From the NCBI RefSeq assembly GCF_000183135.1, contig NC_014734.1:806001-870000 (forward strand): a stretch of DNA of 64,000 bases. The letters run 5' to 3'. The translations under genes and the position numbers were made by a program. Source of the DNA: Paludibacter propionicigenes WB4. Lineage in GTDB: Bacteria > Bacteroidota > Bacteroidia > Bacteroidales > Paludibacteraceae. Shown piece by piece: positions 35,341-45,075 of this stretch. The notes beneath the pieces were generated by a model that was given only the letters and a program-made list of their open reading frames with translations, did no database searches and was not told the origin of the DNA. The stretch's first letter is position 1, and every line of letters begins with the position of its first letter.

Positions 35341-36657
35341 TTAGATATACATGTTTACAATTGCTTCGTAAAGCTCTTGTTTACCGCTAATTTGTTTTGG
35401 TTCGCCATTAGCTTTTGCATAAGCATATACATCTTCGAAAGTAAGTTTACCTTCTTCGAATTCTTTACCTTTACCTGCATCGTAAGAAGCATAACGGTCA
35501 GAAACCATTTTCTTGTATGGAGATTCTTCTAAGATTGCAGCTGCAGCTTCCAAAGCACGAGCCATAACATCCATAGCCGAAACGTGAGCAATGAACAAGT
35601 CATTGTTATCGGTAGAGTTACGACGGATTTTAGCGTCGAAGTTAGTACCACCACCTTGCATTCCACCACCTTGAAGAACAACCAACATAGCTTGAGTCAA
35701 TTCAAAGATATCAATTGGGAATTGGTCAGTATCCCAACCGTTTTGAACATCACCGCGGTTAGCGTCGATAGCTCCCAACATACCTGCATCAACTGCACAT
35801 TGCAATTCGTGTTCGAAAGTGTGACCTGCCAATGTAGCGTGGTTAACTTCGATATTCAATTTGAAATCATTTTCCAAACCGAATTGTTTCAAGAAACCGA
35901 TTACAGTTTCGCTATCAACATCGTATTGGTGTTTCATTGGTTCCATTGGCTTAGGTTCGATAAGGAATACTCCTTTGAAACCTTTAGCGCGAGCATAGTC
36001 ACGAGCCATTTTCAACATAGTTCCCATGTGTTGTTTTTCACGTTTCATGTTGGTGTTCAACAATGACATGTAACCTTCACGACCTCCCCAGAATACATAA
36101 GCTTTACCGCCTAATTCGATAGTAGCGTCGATAGAGTTTTTGATTTGCAACATTGCACGAGCAGCTGCGTTGAAATCAGGGTTGGTGCTGGCACCGTTCA
36201 TATAACGAGCTGGAGAGAATACATTAGCAGTACCCCACATCAATTTGATACCGGTAGCAGCTTGTTTTTCTTTTGCATAAGCAACGATAGCTTTCAGGTT
36301 AGCTTCGTATTCTTCGATAGAAGAACCTTCGCTTACTAAATCGATATCGTGGAAACAGTAGTATTCGATACCCATTTTTTGCATGAACTCAAAACCAGCA
36401 TCCATTTTATCTTTAGCAGCTTGTAATGCGTCAGCAGCACCTACCCATGGGTGAACTTGTGTTCCACCACCAAATGGATCGCCACCTTCTGCACACAATG
36501 TATGCCACCAAGCCATTGAGAATTTGAACCATTCTTTCATGGTTTTACCATAAACCACTTTTTCAGCATCGTAGTAACGGAATGCTAAAGGGTTTTTACT
36601 TTCTTTACCTTCGAATTTGATTTTTTCCACTGAAGGAAAATACACTTTTGTTGACAT
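35341..36657 (-). CDS. xylA: Xylose isomerase
   Basis: Converts D-xylose to D-xylulose. 438 aa, the longer class II type. The catalytic FHDIDLV has His103 and Asp106. Metal ligands are in [25 protein letters not shown] and [17 protein letters not shown]. The N-terminus has the typical FEGKES and [14 protein letters not shown]. The 94-base gap to the transporter gene is a low-complexity patch of CTTAC and GCAAG words. Confidence 0.96.
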   Translation of the reverse strand: MSTKVYFPSVEKIKFEGKESKNPLAFRYYDAEKVVYGKTMKEWFKFSMAWWHTLCAEGGDPFGGGTQVHPWVGAADALQAAKDKMDAGFEFMQKMGIEYYCFHDIDLVSEGSSIEEYEANLKAIVAYAKEKQAATGIKLMWGTANVFSPARYMNGASTNPDFNAAARAMLQIKNSIDATIELGGKAYVFWGGREGYMSLLNTNMKREKQHMGTMLKMARDYARAKGFKGVFLIEPKPMEPMKHQYDVDSETVIGFLKQFGLENDFKLNIEVNHATLAGHTFEHELQCAVDAGMLGAIDANRGDVQNGWDTDQFPIDIFELTQAMLVVLQGGGMQGGGTNFDAKIRRNSTDNNDLFIAHVSAMDVMARALEAAAAILEESPYKKMVSDRYASYDAGKGKEFEEGKLTFEDVYAYAKANGEPKQISGKQELYEAIVNMYI

Positions 36658-36788
36658 AATAAATAATTATTTGCCCCCTACCTCCCTAAAAAGGGAATGT
36701 AAGAGAAGTTTATAATGAATTGTTGTTAATTAGTATTATTGATATATTGTTTTGTCTGAATAAAACCTGAGAATATTGGGATAATCAT

Positions 36789-38267
36789 TTAAGCAATCAC
36801 TTTGCTTAACCATTTTTCGTAAGCCACCTTCGTTGCTTCAATATCACAAGTTTCAGGAACGACAACCTGAATTTTCTTTAATGTTGCAAAAGCTTCTTCA
36901 GGAGTTTTGTATATTCCTGCGCCAATTCCTGCACCACGCGCTGCTCCTACCGAACCGTCGGTATTGTACAATTCGATCGTTGCTCCGGTGATATTTGCCA
37001 ATGTTTGACGGAAAATAGGACTCAAGAATAAATTGGCATGTCCCGCACGGATGGTTTTAGTTTCAATACCCATTTGGTTCATAATGTCCATACCGTATTT
37101 GAATGAGAAAGCAATGCCTTCGTGTGCAGCACGAATTAGGTGCGCTTTGCCAATACGGTTGAAGTTTACTCCGTGAATAGAGCAGTTAGGTTCTTGATTT
37201 CCAAGAACACGCTCTGCACCGTTTCCAAATGGAATAATGCTAACGCCTTCGCTTCCTACAGGAATACCGGCTGCAAGTTCATTCATTTCGGCATAGCTGA
37301 TTCCTTCCGGAGCTACATTATTTTTAATCCAAGTGTTCAGAATGGCTGTTCCGTTGATACAAAGCAATACCCCTACGCGAGTAGCTTCTTGTGTATGATT
37401 TACGTGAGCGAATGAATTTACACGTGATTGAGGATCGTATTTAGAATCGCTGTTTACACCATAAACAACACCCGAAGTACCACCGGTAGCAGCAATTTCA
37501 CCAGGATTCAAAACGTTTAACGACAATGCATTGTTAGGTTGATCACCCGCACGGTAAGTAACAGGAGTTCCACTTGCCAAGCCTAATTCTGCAGCAATTT
37601 CAGGTTTAAGATTTCCTTGTTGACCAAAAGTAGGAACGATTTCAGGAATCAACGCTGTATCAAATCCAAAATAATCGAATAAGAATTTGGCTGGAGCTTC
37701 TGCTTTAAAATCCCACGCAATACCTTCAGACAATCCTGAAGCTGTGGTACGAGCATCGCCTGTCATGCGCATGGCCAAATAATCGCCGGGCAACATATAA
37801 TATTTAGCTTTGGCAAAGTTTTCAGGCTCATTTTCTTTTACCCATGCCATTTTCGACAAAGTAAAATTACCCGGAGAATTCAAGGTATGTGATAAACATT
37901 TTTCACCACCAAGTGCATTGAACGCTTTTTCGCCATAAGGCACTGCGCGGCTATCGCACCAGATAATAGAATTGCGGATAGCTTGTTGGTTTTCATCTAC
38001 CAATACCAGCCCGTGCATTTGATATGAGATACCAATTGCCTTAATATCCTTCGAGTTAACACCGGATTCTTCGAGCACTACCTGCGTAGCTAATTTTAGA
38101 TTTTTCCACCAAATTTCGGGATTTTGTTCAGCCCAACCGGCTTTTACCGAAATAATTTCCATTTCCTTTTTAGGGAAGAAAGCCGATGACACACATTCGC
38201 CTGTCACTGCATTTACCAAACTCGCCTTAACTGACGAGCTACCTAAATCATAACCTAATAAGTACAT
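36789..38267 (-). CDS. xylB: Xylulokinase
   Basis: Phosphorylates D-xylulose, feeding the pentose phosphate pathway. FGGY-type kinase, 492 aa. The N-terminal phosphate-1 motif is LLGYDLGSSSVKASLV; MHGLVLVD and WCDSRAVPYGEKAF (xylulokinase-type substrate site) follow; the catalytic Asp is in YRAGDQPNNALSLN; the C-terminal AARGAGIGAGIY matches the adenosine loop. The 131-base gap to xylA has no promoter that I can see, so they are likely co-transcribed. Confidence 0.95.
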   Translation of the reverse strand: MYLLGYDLGSSSVKASLVNAVTGECVSSAFFPKKEMEIISVKAGWAEQNPEIWWKNLKLATQVVLEESGVNSKDIKAIGISYQMHGLVLVDENQQAIRNSIIWCDSRAVPYGEKAFNALGGEKCLSHTLNSPGNFTLSKMAWVKENEPENFAKAKYYMLPGDYLAMRMTGDARTTASGLSEGIAWDFKAEAPAKFLFDYFGFDTALIPEIVPTFGQQGNLKPEIAAELGLASGTPVTYRAGDQPNNALSLNVLNPGEIAATGGTSGVVYGVNSDSKYDPQSRVNSFAHVNHTQEATRVGVLLCINGTAILNTWIKNNVAPEGISYAEMNELAAGIPVGSEGVSIIPFGNGAERVLGNQEPNCSIHGVNFNRIGKAHLIRAAHEGIAFSFKYGMDIMNQMGIETKTIRAGHANLFLSPIFRQTLANITGATIELYNTDGSVGAARGAGIGAGIYKTPEEAFATLKKIQVVVPETCDIEATKVAYEKWLSKVIA

Positions 38268-38402
38268 ATATAAAAGGATTAAACGACCTCCAACCCTGAA
38301 GGGAAGGAAGAATAGTTAGTATTATTATATTTTCATTCAATAAATCATTCCAATAGCGTAAAAATGACTATGCTTGATAATTCCCATTTACGGGTTTAGG
38401 GG

Positions 38403-39113
38403 TCATTTTTTCTTTTTGTCAAACTTGTAAAGTCTGGCTGCTCGGTGTGGAACTCCTTCTTCAAGTTCATCGAGCATTACCAGGTATGGCATTTGAATTG
38501 CTTTCTTATGAAAGTTCCGAACGTCGGAACGGGTTTGATGCACTACATCGTACAGTGAACGAAGTTGCGATATCGTGAATTTATTAGGCAATAGCTCAAA
38601 CAATAAATGAGGCTCCAAATCAAGTCTGTGGCGTATGTGCAATAAACCATCTTTAATAATTCTGTTATGGTCGAAAGCTAATTGCACGTTTGCAATTTCA
38701 TTCACATCATACCAATTGGCCGACGTATCTTCAGCATTAAATACGATTTTTCGGTCAATCTTAATTAAAGCCACGTAAGCTACCGTAACAATACGTCCTA
38801 TTTTCATTTTTGTAGTTCGTTCCAACCACAAAACATCGCTTGGATTTGATGTTCTTAAAGGACTTCCGAAGCTTTTAAACTGACTCAGGTAGATATTTTT
38901 TAATCCGGTAAGTTCGTTCAATACGCGCGAAGCAGCATCATCCAAATCTTCATTATTGAGAATTATACTCCCCGGTAGTTTTTTGTCGTTGTATAATTCG
39001 TTTTGCTCATTCATGCTACGCTCAATCAGCAAGACTTTCAGTTTCTCTCCATCAAATCCGAATACAACACAATCGACAGAAATATGAGGATTATATAAAT
39101 TTTCGCTAAACAT
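38403..39113 (-). CDS. Nudix-domain pentose-responsive transcriptional regulator
   Basis: 236 aa. The N-terminal Nudix fold (SVDCVVFGFDGEKLKVLLIER, then LNNEDLDDAASRVLNELTGL) lacks a full catalytic Nudix box (GX5EX7REUXEEXGU), so it is a sensor rather than a hydrolase. The C-terminal winged helix (FTISQLRSLYDVVHQTRSDVRNFHKKAIQMPYL) should bind DNA. This is the layout of Bacteroidota AraR/XylR Nudix regulators, which bind a pentose. It is the first gene of regulator-xylB-xylA-xylE. A pair of palindromes about 100 bases upstream is the likely operator. Confidence 0.92.
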   Translation of the reverse strand: MFSENLYNPHISVDCVVFGFDGEKLKVLLIERSMNEQNELYNDKKLPGSIILNNEDLDDAASRVLNELTGLKNIYLSQFKSFGSPLRTSNPSDVLWLERTTKMKIGRIVTVAYVALIKIDRKIVFNAEDTSANWYDVNEIANVQLAFDHNRIIKDGLLHIRHRLDLEPHLLFELLPNKFTISQLRSLYDVVHQTRSDVRNFHKKAIQMPYLVMLDELEEGVPHRAARLYKFDKKKK

Positions 39114-39138
39114 TATTCCACCAGATTAGTTCCGGACA

Positions 39139-39146
39139 CAAAAATA
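39139..39146 (-). promoter_or_regulatory. Probable -7 box of the xylose operon
   Basis: TATTTTTG on the minus strand, 26 bases before the regulator start. No good -33 element, which suits a promoter needing an activator. Confidence 0.5.
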
Positions 39147-39214
39147 GAAAGTTTGATTGGATTAATGGATGGATAATATTATGTTATAAAACACGTTTAC
39201 AGCATTTTGAATTA

Positions 39215-39259
39215 TGTATTTTATACAATAACAAAAATAAACATATTGTATAAAATACA
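39215..39259. promoter_or_regulatory. Twin palindromic operator candidate for the Nudix regulator
   Basis: TGTATTTTATACAATA (39215-39230) and its exact inverse TATTGTATAAAATACA (39244-39259) lie 13 bases apart. Each arm is itself a palindrome (TGTAT-TTT-ATACA; TTGTAT-AAA-ATACAA). They sit about 85-130 bases upstream of the predicted operon start. I did not see this motif in the gaps between the xyl genes. Confidence 0.7.
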
Positions 39260-39308
39260 ATAAGTATTGATGTAGAACAAGTTGAGGAAAAATACAGCAG
39301 AAACGAAC

Positions 39309-39338
39309 GAAGTCATTACTCTCGAGAGTAACGACTTC
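39309..39338 (-). terminator. Hairpin after the pseudouridine synthase gene
   Basis: GAAGTCATTACTCTC pairs with GAGAGTAACGACTTC (14 pairs plus one wobble) with no loop bases beyond the stem centre. It separates the RluA-type gene from the xylose operon. Confidence 0.6.
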
Positions 39339-39363
39339 GCAAAAATTTAAAAAAATATAAAAT

Positions 39364-40047
39364 CTATTTCTGAGTAATTTTTTCCATAGTCAACCAAAGC
39401 TTATCATCGGCTGGCACGGGTGCCGTGATTTGAATCAGTTGTTTGGATACAGGGTGAATGAATTCCACATTGCGGGCATGAAGACTAATTCCTCCGTTGG
39501 GATTAGAGCGGGCAAAGCCGTATTTCAAATCACCTTTTATGGGGCAACCCATTTTGGCCAACTGACAACGAATTTGGTGATGCCGACCGGTTTCCAGATG
39601 GACTTCGAGCAGATAATAGGTTTCCGAATGTGCTATCAGTTTATAGCTTAAAGCAGCTGCCTTGGCATTGGGTACCATTTTCTCGTGAGCCACAGATTTG
39701 TTTTGTTTCTCGTTGCGTACCAGAAAATGTTCCAGCCTGCCCTCTGGTTGCTTTGGTTTCTCCTTTACGATGGCCCAGTATGTTTTCTTTACTTCTTGCG
39801 TACGAAACATTTCATTGAGCCGTGTAAGCGCTTTACTGGTTTTAGCAAAAAGCACCACCCCACTCACCGGACGGTCGAGTCGGTGTGTAACGCCACAGAA
39901 TACCTCGCCCGGCTTGTTGTATTTTTCTTTCAGATATTTTTTGATTGTATCCGATAGTGGCTCATCACCGGTTTTATCGCCCTGTACAATTTCCGAACAG
40001 GTTTTATTTACAGCAATTATGTGGTTGTCTTCGTATAATACGGTCAT
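39364..40047 (-). CDS. RluA family pseudouridine synthase
   Basis: Isomerises uridine in rRNA or tRNA. The catalytic motif is VTHRLDRPVSGVVLFAKT with the essential Asp. A second motif RHHQIRCQLAKMGCPIKGDLKYG and LHARNVEFIHP follow. At 227 aa it lacks the S4 domain, like RluA or TruC rather than RluD; the target base cannot be fixed. Confidence 0.92.
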   Translation of the reverse strand: MTVLYEDNHIIAVNKTCSEIVQGDKTGDEPLSDTIKKYLKEKYNKPGEVFCGVTHRLDRPVSGVVLFAKTSKALTRLNEMFRTQEVKKTYWAIVKEKPKQPEGRLEHFLVRNEKQNKSVAHEKMVPNAKAAALSYKLIAHSETYYLLEVHLETGRHHQIRCQLAKMGCPIKGDLKYGFARSNPNGGISLHARNVEFIHPVSKQLIQITAPVPADDKLWLTMEKITQK

Positions 40048-40125
40048 TTTTAATTCATAATTTATAATGCATAATTCATACTTAAAAGTGAAATCAAACT
40101 TTTATTATGCATTTTGAATTGTGCA

Positions 40126-40893
40126 TTATGCATTGATTTGTCTTTGTCTGACAGCTTCGTATATCAGTACTCCGGCAGCTACTGAAACGTTCAGCGAATC
40201 AATAGATCCAAGCATAGGAATGCTGACCATTTCGTCGCACAAGCGCAGGTGATCAGGGTTTACGCCTTCATCTTCTGCTCCCATGATAATGGCAATTGGC
40301 TCAGTCAGCGCGGCTTCGGTATAATTCTTTGTCGCTTTTTCGCTGGCTGCAACCAGTTTTATTCCCGAAGAAACAATGAACTTAAGCGCATTTCCCAGAT
40401 TTTCTTCCCTGCATACGGGGATAGAAAGTAAAGCTCCTGCAGAAGTTTTAATAGCATCGCCGGTTATGGAAGCTCCACCCTTGGTAGGAATAACTATCGC
40501 ATCTACTCCGGCACACTCGCAGGTACGGGCTATTGCTCCGAAATTACGAACATCAGTCACACCATCGAGCACTACAATAAACGGCATGCGTCCTTCTTCG
40601 TATATGCCCGGAATAATATCCTCAATGCGCTGATAAGCCACCGGAGAGATAAAAGCAATTGCACCCTGATGGTTTTTTACCGTCATCTTATTCAGCTTCT
40701 CAAGCGGAACGTATTGTACCGGTATTTGCAAGCCGTTCAGGGCTGCAAATAATTCGCGCGATAATTCGCTGGTCATATCGCGGCGCATCAATATCTTATC
40801 TATCTCTTTACCGGCCTGAATTGCTTCTATAACGGCTCTGATACCGAAAATCATATCCTTCTCAGGACGTCGTTTATTTTTGTAGTTTATCAT
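40126..40893 (-). CDS. rlmB: 23S rRNA 2'-O-methyltransferase RlmB (SPOUT)
   Basis: Methylates the ribose of G2251 in 23S rRNA. The N-terminal L30-like domain starts MIFGIRAVIEAI after a 13-residue basic extension. The SPOUT knot motifs are VRNFGAIARTCECAG, IIMGAEDEGV and SIPMLGSIDSLNVSVAAGVLIYE. 255 aa. Related TrmH enzymes share the knot, but length and N-domain favour RlmB. The 78-base gap to the next gene holds AT-rich repeats of the ATTATGCATT type. Confidence 0.9.
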   Translation of the reverse strand: MINYKNKRRPEKDMIFGIRAVIEAIQAGKEIDKILMRRDMTSELSRELFAALNGLQIPVQYVPLEKLNKMTVKNHQGAIAFISPVAYQRIEDIIPGIYEEGRMPFIVVLDGVTDVRNFGAIARTCECAGVDAIVIPTKGGASITGDAIKTSAGALLSIPVCREENLGNALKFIVSSGIKLVAASEKATKNYTEAALTEPIAIIMGAEDEGVNPDHLRLCDEMVSIPMLGSIDSLNVSVAAGVLIYEAVRQRQINA

Positions 40894-40970
40894 TTTTGTT
40901 TACACGTAAGTTCTACGTATTGATTTTTAATTAATTATCAGCATTATTCATTTTTTGCTGAATGCCTTTA

Positions 40971-42260
40971 TCAGGCTTTATCGTTCATTAATTTCAGTTT
41001 ATCAAACAACCAGAAAATTAAAGAAAGCGCTACTCCCGTAACAGCTGCAAAAGCCATACCCTTGAGTTGCACTGTGCCAATATTAATCACTGCACCACTA
41101 ATACCGATAACGAAAGTTACAGCACCCAGTACCATATTGCGGTTTTTACTGAAATCCACTTTTTGCTCAACATACATTCTGAAACCCTGAACGGCAATCA
41201 CACCATACAACAACATAGTGATGCCACCCATAACAGGTGTAGGAATGGTAGAAATAGCAGCAGAAATTTTTCCAATGAACGAAAAAGCAATAGCCAGCAC
41301 AGCAGCACCTCGAATTACCCAAACAGAATAAACACGAGTGATAGCCATTACGCCAATGTTTTCGCCATAAGTTGTATTGGGAGGTGAACCGGCAAAGCCC
41401 GAAATAACATTGCTGATACCATCGCCCAACAAAGATCGGTGAAGTCCGGGTTTTTTCATCAGGTCTTCTCCGGTGATATTTCCGGTAACTATCAGGTGAC
41501 TAATATGTTCGGCCAATACAACAATACAGGCCGGAGCTATAATCAAAATGGCATTAGTATCGTAAACCGGAGCCTGAAAATGCGGGAAAGCCAACCAGGG
41601 AGCATTAACAATGGCAGTAGTGTCTACTAAACCCATAATCAGTGCCAGCACATATCCGGCAACGACGGCAAAAAGAATAGGAATAATCTGCATAAAACCG
41701 CGAAACATAACAGTTCCCAGAATTCCGACTATAAATGTAAATAATGAAACGATCACTACATTGCTATTCATTACAAACGGCTGAACCACTTGTCCAACGG
41801 CAGTAGACCCTGCTGCCAAACCGGCTTGCTGAACTGCAATTGGTGCAAGTTCAAGACCAATGATAGCCACAACTGCACCCATAACAGCCGGCGGCATCAC
41901 AACGTCAATCCATCGTATGCCCCATTTCATTACAACAAAAGAAATAAGAATAAAGAACAGTCCAAAAAAGATAAAGCCGGACTGCGCATGCGAAAAACCG
42001 CCATAACTGGTGGAAATAAGCATAACAGGCGCTATGAAGGCAAAGCTTGAACCAAGATAAGCTGGAATACCACCTTTGGTTACAAGTGAATAAATAATGG
42101 TTCCTACACCATTCATTAATAAAGCAATAGACGGATCTACACCCAATAAAATCGGAACCAGAATGGTGGCTCCGAACATGGCCGTAAGATGCTGCAAACT
42201 AAGCGGTAGACTCTGAAGTAACGGTAATTTCTCGTGAATTCCAATTGTGCGTTTTTCCAT
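40971..42260 (-). CDS. uraA: Uracil permease (NCS2 family)
   Basis: Inner-membrane nucleobase:proton symporter with about 14 segments, 429 aa. LPLLQSLPLSLQHLTAMFGATILVP opens the protein as in UraA. The substrate helix carries LAEHISHLIVTGNITGEDLM (family LEHIGH-like Glu) and GLHRSLLGDGISNVISGFAGSPPNTTYGENIGV, with the second conserved Glu. Uracil is favoured over xanthine by the overall UraA-like motif set. Confidence 0.9.
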   Translation of the reverse strand: MEKRTIGIHEKLPLLQSLPLSLQHLTAMFGATILVPILLGVDPSIALLMNGVGTIIYSLVTKGGIPAYLGSSFAFIAPVMLISTSYGGFSHAQSGFIFFGLFFILISFVVMKWGIRWIDVVMPPAVMGAVVAIIGLELAPIAVQQAGLAAGSTAVGQVVQPFVMNSNVVIVSLFTFIVGILGTVMFRGFMQIIPILFAVVAGYVLALIMGLVDTTAIVNAPWLAFPHFQAPVYDTNAILIIAPACIVVLAEHISHLIVTGNITGEDLMKKPGLHRSLLGDGISNVISGFAGSPPNTTYGENIGVMAITRVYSVWVIRGAAVLAIAFSFIGKISAAISTIPTPVMGGITMLLYGVIAVQGFRMYVEQKVDFSKNRNMVLGAVTFVIGISGAVINIGTVQLKGMAFAAVTGVALSLIFWLFDKLKLMNDKA

Positions 42261-42290
42261 GGATAACTACGTTGTGATTTTTTAATTAAT

Positions 42291-42695
42291 TTATTTAGTG
42301 TGTTTTTCGAGTTCAGAAATTATCGATTCTCTTTCGAATGAAAATATTTTGTCTTTTTCATTGAGAAGATAATATAGTTGCAGACTTTTTTGATAAAAAC
42401 TTAGTGCATGTTCACTGTTACCCTGTGCACTGAACGTATTGGCTGTTTCGTGCGAAAGCTGTGCCAACGCTTCGATGTAAGTTGGGGAATAACCAACTTT
42501 ACGAATGATTTCCATGAATTTACTGACGGGCATAATGGCCAGCTCTTCCGTATCAAAGGTCAATAGTTCTTTATAAGCGTCATCGGCAAGGCGCAATCCA
42601 TCTTCGGGAAATCCCTTCTCCCGAAAACCGAGCATGGCTGCAATAACCCTGCTGAGCTTTTCTAAATATTTTAATAAGTAATCTTCTTTAGGCAC
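42291..42695 (-). CDS. Conserved helical protein, function unknown
   Basis: 134 aa, all-helical. The C-terminal half (LAQLSHETANTFSAQGNSEHALSFYQKSLQLYYLL region) looks like one and a half tetratricopeptide-like repeats. The N-terminus (EDYLLKYLEKLSRVIAAMLGFREKG) resembles a conserved Bacteroidales family of uncharacterised proteins. The 30-base gap to uraA suggests co-transcription. Confidence 0.75.
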   Translation of the reverse strand: MPKEDYLLKYLEKLSRVIAAMLGFREKGFPEDGLRLADDAYKELLTFDTEELAIMPVSKFMEIIRKVGYSPTYIEALAQLSHETANTFSAQGNSEHALSFYQKSLQLYYLLNEKDKIFSFERESIISELEKHTK

Positions 42696-42883
42696 TTTAA
42701 TGTACTTATTGCAAATCGGTTACAAATTACACCAGACGAATAATCTGATGATTTTACAGTTTGCAAAGGTAGATAAATTATTGTATTTCATAGCAATGCA
42801 GCTTCATAAATCTTATAATGCATTAATATCCAAATAAATGAATAATTGTATATTTATGATTATAAACTGTAGCATTCTTACCG

Positions 42884-42891
42884 TATCTTTG
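42884..42891 (+). promoter_or_regulatory. -7 box of the EamA transporter promoter
   Basis: TATCTTTG, 42 bases before the start codon. Confidence 0.55.
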
Positions 42892-42933
42892 CAGTGTTTT
42901 TTATAGATTATTAATCAGAAAAAGAGAGTCTTC

Positions 42934-43815
42934 ATGTTTCAGTCCCATATCGGTGAGTTTGCAGGTTTAGGTGTTTCGGTTTGCTGGACCATGAGCGCCT
43001 TGTTTTTTGAGAAAGCAGGTCATAAAATCGGCTCTTTGTCCGTCAATTTCATTCGGTTGCTTTTTGCAATTGTGTTCCTGGGTATAACCACCTTTTTTAG
43101 TCGTGGTTTATTTTTCCCGACCGATGCTACTGCATATCAATGGTTTTGGCTGGGCTTGTCCGGCTTTATCGGTTTCTTTCTGGGCGACATGTTCCTGTTC
43201 CAGTCGTACATGGTGATTGGTTCCCGAACGGCCGCTTTAATTATGAGCCTTGCTCCTATGCTAACAGCTGTAATCGGTTGGTTCTTTCTGAATGAAACCT
43301 TATCCCCTAAAAGCATCATTGCCATTGTAGTAAGTGTATCGGGTATTATCATTGCCATTTCTAACCGTAAAATGAAGTTAAACATTCCTTTCAAAGGTTT
43401 TCTGTTGGCATTTGGCGGCTCACTGGGGCAAGCTGTTGGTCTGATTCTGAGCAAGAAAGGCATGGGGCATTACGATCCGGTAGCAGCCACCCAGATCAGA
43501 GCAGTTTTTGGGTTAGTAAGTTTCAGTGTGCTTATTACAGCACTGGGGCGCTGGAATAAACTCGGTCAAGCATTCACGCATACAAGCGCGTTGAAATCTG
43601 TTACGGTCGGAGCTTTTTTCGGTCCGTTTGTAGGTGTGGCGCTCGGGCTTTTTGCCATTCAGCATACGAAAACCGGCATTGCATCAACATTGATGGCATT
43701 GGTACCCATTTTTATTATCGTACCATCGGCCATAATGTTTAAAGAAAAAATTAAGCCTCAGCAAATTATCGGGGCTATCATAACTATCGGAGGCGCTACC
43801 ATGTTCTTTTTGTAA
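42934..43815 (+). CDS. DMT-superfamily EamA transporter
   Basis: 293-aa integral membrane protein with ten predicted segments in two homologous EamA halves (residues about 7-140 and 150-293). Typical words are LGLSGFIGFFLGDMFLFQSYMVIGSRTAALIMSLAPM and AIQHTKTGIASTLMALVPIFIIVPSAIMFKE. Substrate unknown; family members export amino acids or metabolites. Confidence 0.88.
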   Translation: MFQSHIGEFAGLGVSVCWTMSALFFEKAGHKIGSLSVNFIRLLFAIVFLGITTFFSRGLFFPTDATAYQWFWLGLSGFIGFFLGDMFLFQSYMVIGSRTAALIMSLAPMLTAVIGWFFLNETLSPKSIIAIVVSVSGIIIAISNRKMKLNIPFKGFLLAFGGSLGQAVGLILSKKGMGHYDPVAATQIRAVFGLVSFSVLITALGRWNKLGQAFTHTSALKSVTVGAFFGPFVGVALGLFAIQHTKTGIASTLMALVPIFIIVPSAIMFKEKIKPQQIIGAIITIGGATMFFL

Positions 43816-43940
43816 TTTATCTTTTACCCGTATGATGGCTTTCGGTTATTTCTTTCAATCTGAACATTCGACACCAGTCATTGAGTCAATTGAAAAAAAC
43901 AAAGCTAAATTATATTCAGTCAAATAAATACAAAACTATT

Positions 43941-45002
43941 ATGAGAATATTTTATACTTTTATTTTTACCCTGTTATTTGCTATCCAAAGCAATGCCCAA
44001 CAAATGACTCCGGACATTGCAGTTCGGCTATCCCGCTTACCGCTGGGTTGTATCAGCCAGGAATGGCCCAATAAAACATCCCACCTATCTGCCTCAGCGA
44101 CCGATCACGTGTTGCTGCCGTCGGAATTACATCCGGCTTTCTTCGGATGTCTCGACTGGCACAGTAGTGTGCACGGTCATTGGTTATTGGTGAAAATATT
44201 GAAGACTTATCCCAACATTGCAAATAAAGACAGCATCATTGCCTGCCTGAACAATTCATTTCAGAATGAGAAGATCGTCAAAGAATCAAACTACTTCAAA
44301 CTTTACACAGCTTCGAACACCTACGAGCGAACTTATGGCTGGGCATGGCTTTTAAAGTTGGACCAAGAACTGTTATCGTGGAATAACCCCAAAGCCCGGC
44401 AATGGCATAAGAGTCTACAACCTCTGACTGCTACCATCGAAAAACTATGGAAAGACTATCTGCCCAAACAAACTTATCCAAACAGAACAGGTGTTCATCC
44501 CAATACAGCTTTCGGACTGGCTTTTACACTTGATTGGGCGCGAGCTGTTTCGGATCGTGATTTTGAAAAACTCATTATGCAAAAGTCCATGGAGTTTTAT
44601 TTTGATAATAAGAAAGTCCCGGCTTATTTTGAACCGGACGGAAGTGATTTCTTTAGCCCATCACTCGAAGTAGCCGACTTGATGCGACGCGTTCTCAATA
44701 AGCAGGAATTTTCAAAATGGTTCAACAATTACTACGACAAACGTAGCATTGCCCGGTTAATAATGCAGCCAGTAGTAAGCGATAAAAGCGATTACCAAAC
44801 CGTACATCTCGTCGGGTTATCATTCAGCAGAGCATGGTGTATGAAAGGTATTGCTAATGCATTACCTGCCAACGACAGCAAATCGAAATTGTTTAAATCT
44901 ACCGCTGAGACCTTTATTAAAAATGCCCTACCCGAAATAACAAACGACAATTACGGCGGAAGTCACTGGTTGGCCAGTTTTGCATTTTACGCTATGCAGT
45001 AA
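43941..45002 (+). CDS. DUF2891 family secreted protein
   Basis: About 353 aa. The ATG at 43941 is chosen because it opens a signal peptide (FTFIFTLLFAIQSNAQ); an upstream start at 43881 would put 20 hydrophilic residues in front. The body matches DUF2891: HPAFFGCLDWHSSVHGHWLL, NTYERTYGWAWLLKL, HPNTAFGLAFTLDWAR, SFSRAWCMKGIA, GGSHWLASFAFYA. The fold looks like an alpha/alpha barrel with several conserved His, Asp and Trp, suggesting an enzyme, but no activity is established. Confidence 0.85.
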   Translation: MRIFYTFIFTLLFAIQSNAQQMTPDIAVRLSRLPLGCISQEWPNKTSHLSASATDHVLLPSELHPAFFGCLDWHSSVHGHWLLVKILKTYPNIANKDSIIACLNNSFQNEKIVKESNYFKLYTASNTYERTYGWAWLLKLDQELLSWNNPKARQWHKSLQPLTATIEKLWKDYLPKQTYPNRTGVHPNTAFGLAFTLDWARAVSDRDFEKLIMQKSMEFYFDNKKVPAYFEPDGSDFFSPSLEVADLMRRVLNKQEFSKWFNNYYDKRSIARLIMQPVVSDKSDYQTVHLVGLSFSRAWCMKGIANALPANDSKSKLFKSTAETFIKNALPEITNDNYGGSHWLASFAFYAMQ

Positions 45003-45075
45003 TAACGGCAATACTGTAAGCCAATTTATTGCCATTATTTTTATCTATCTTTGTATCTGAACGAAACAAACTCTC

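Noticed and set aside
38403-39113. Catalytic Nudix hydrolase
   Set aside because: The Nudix box is degenerate and a winged helix follows; operon context fits a regulator.
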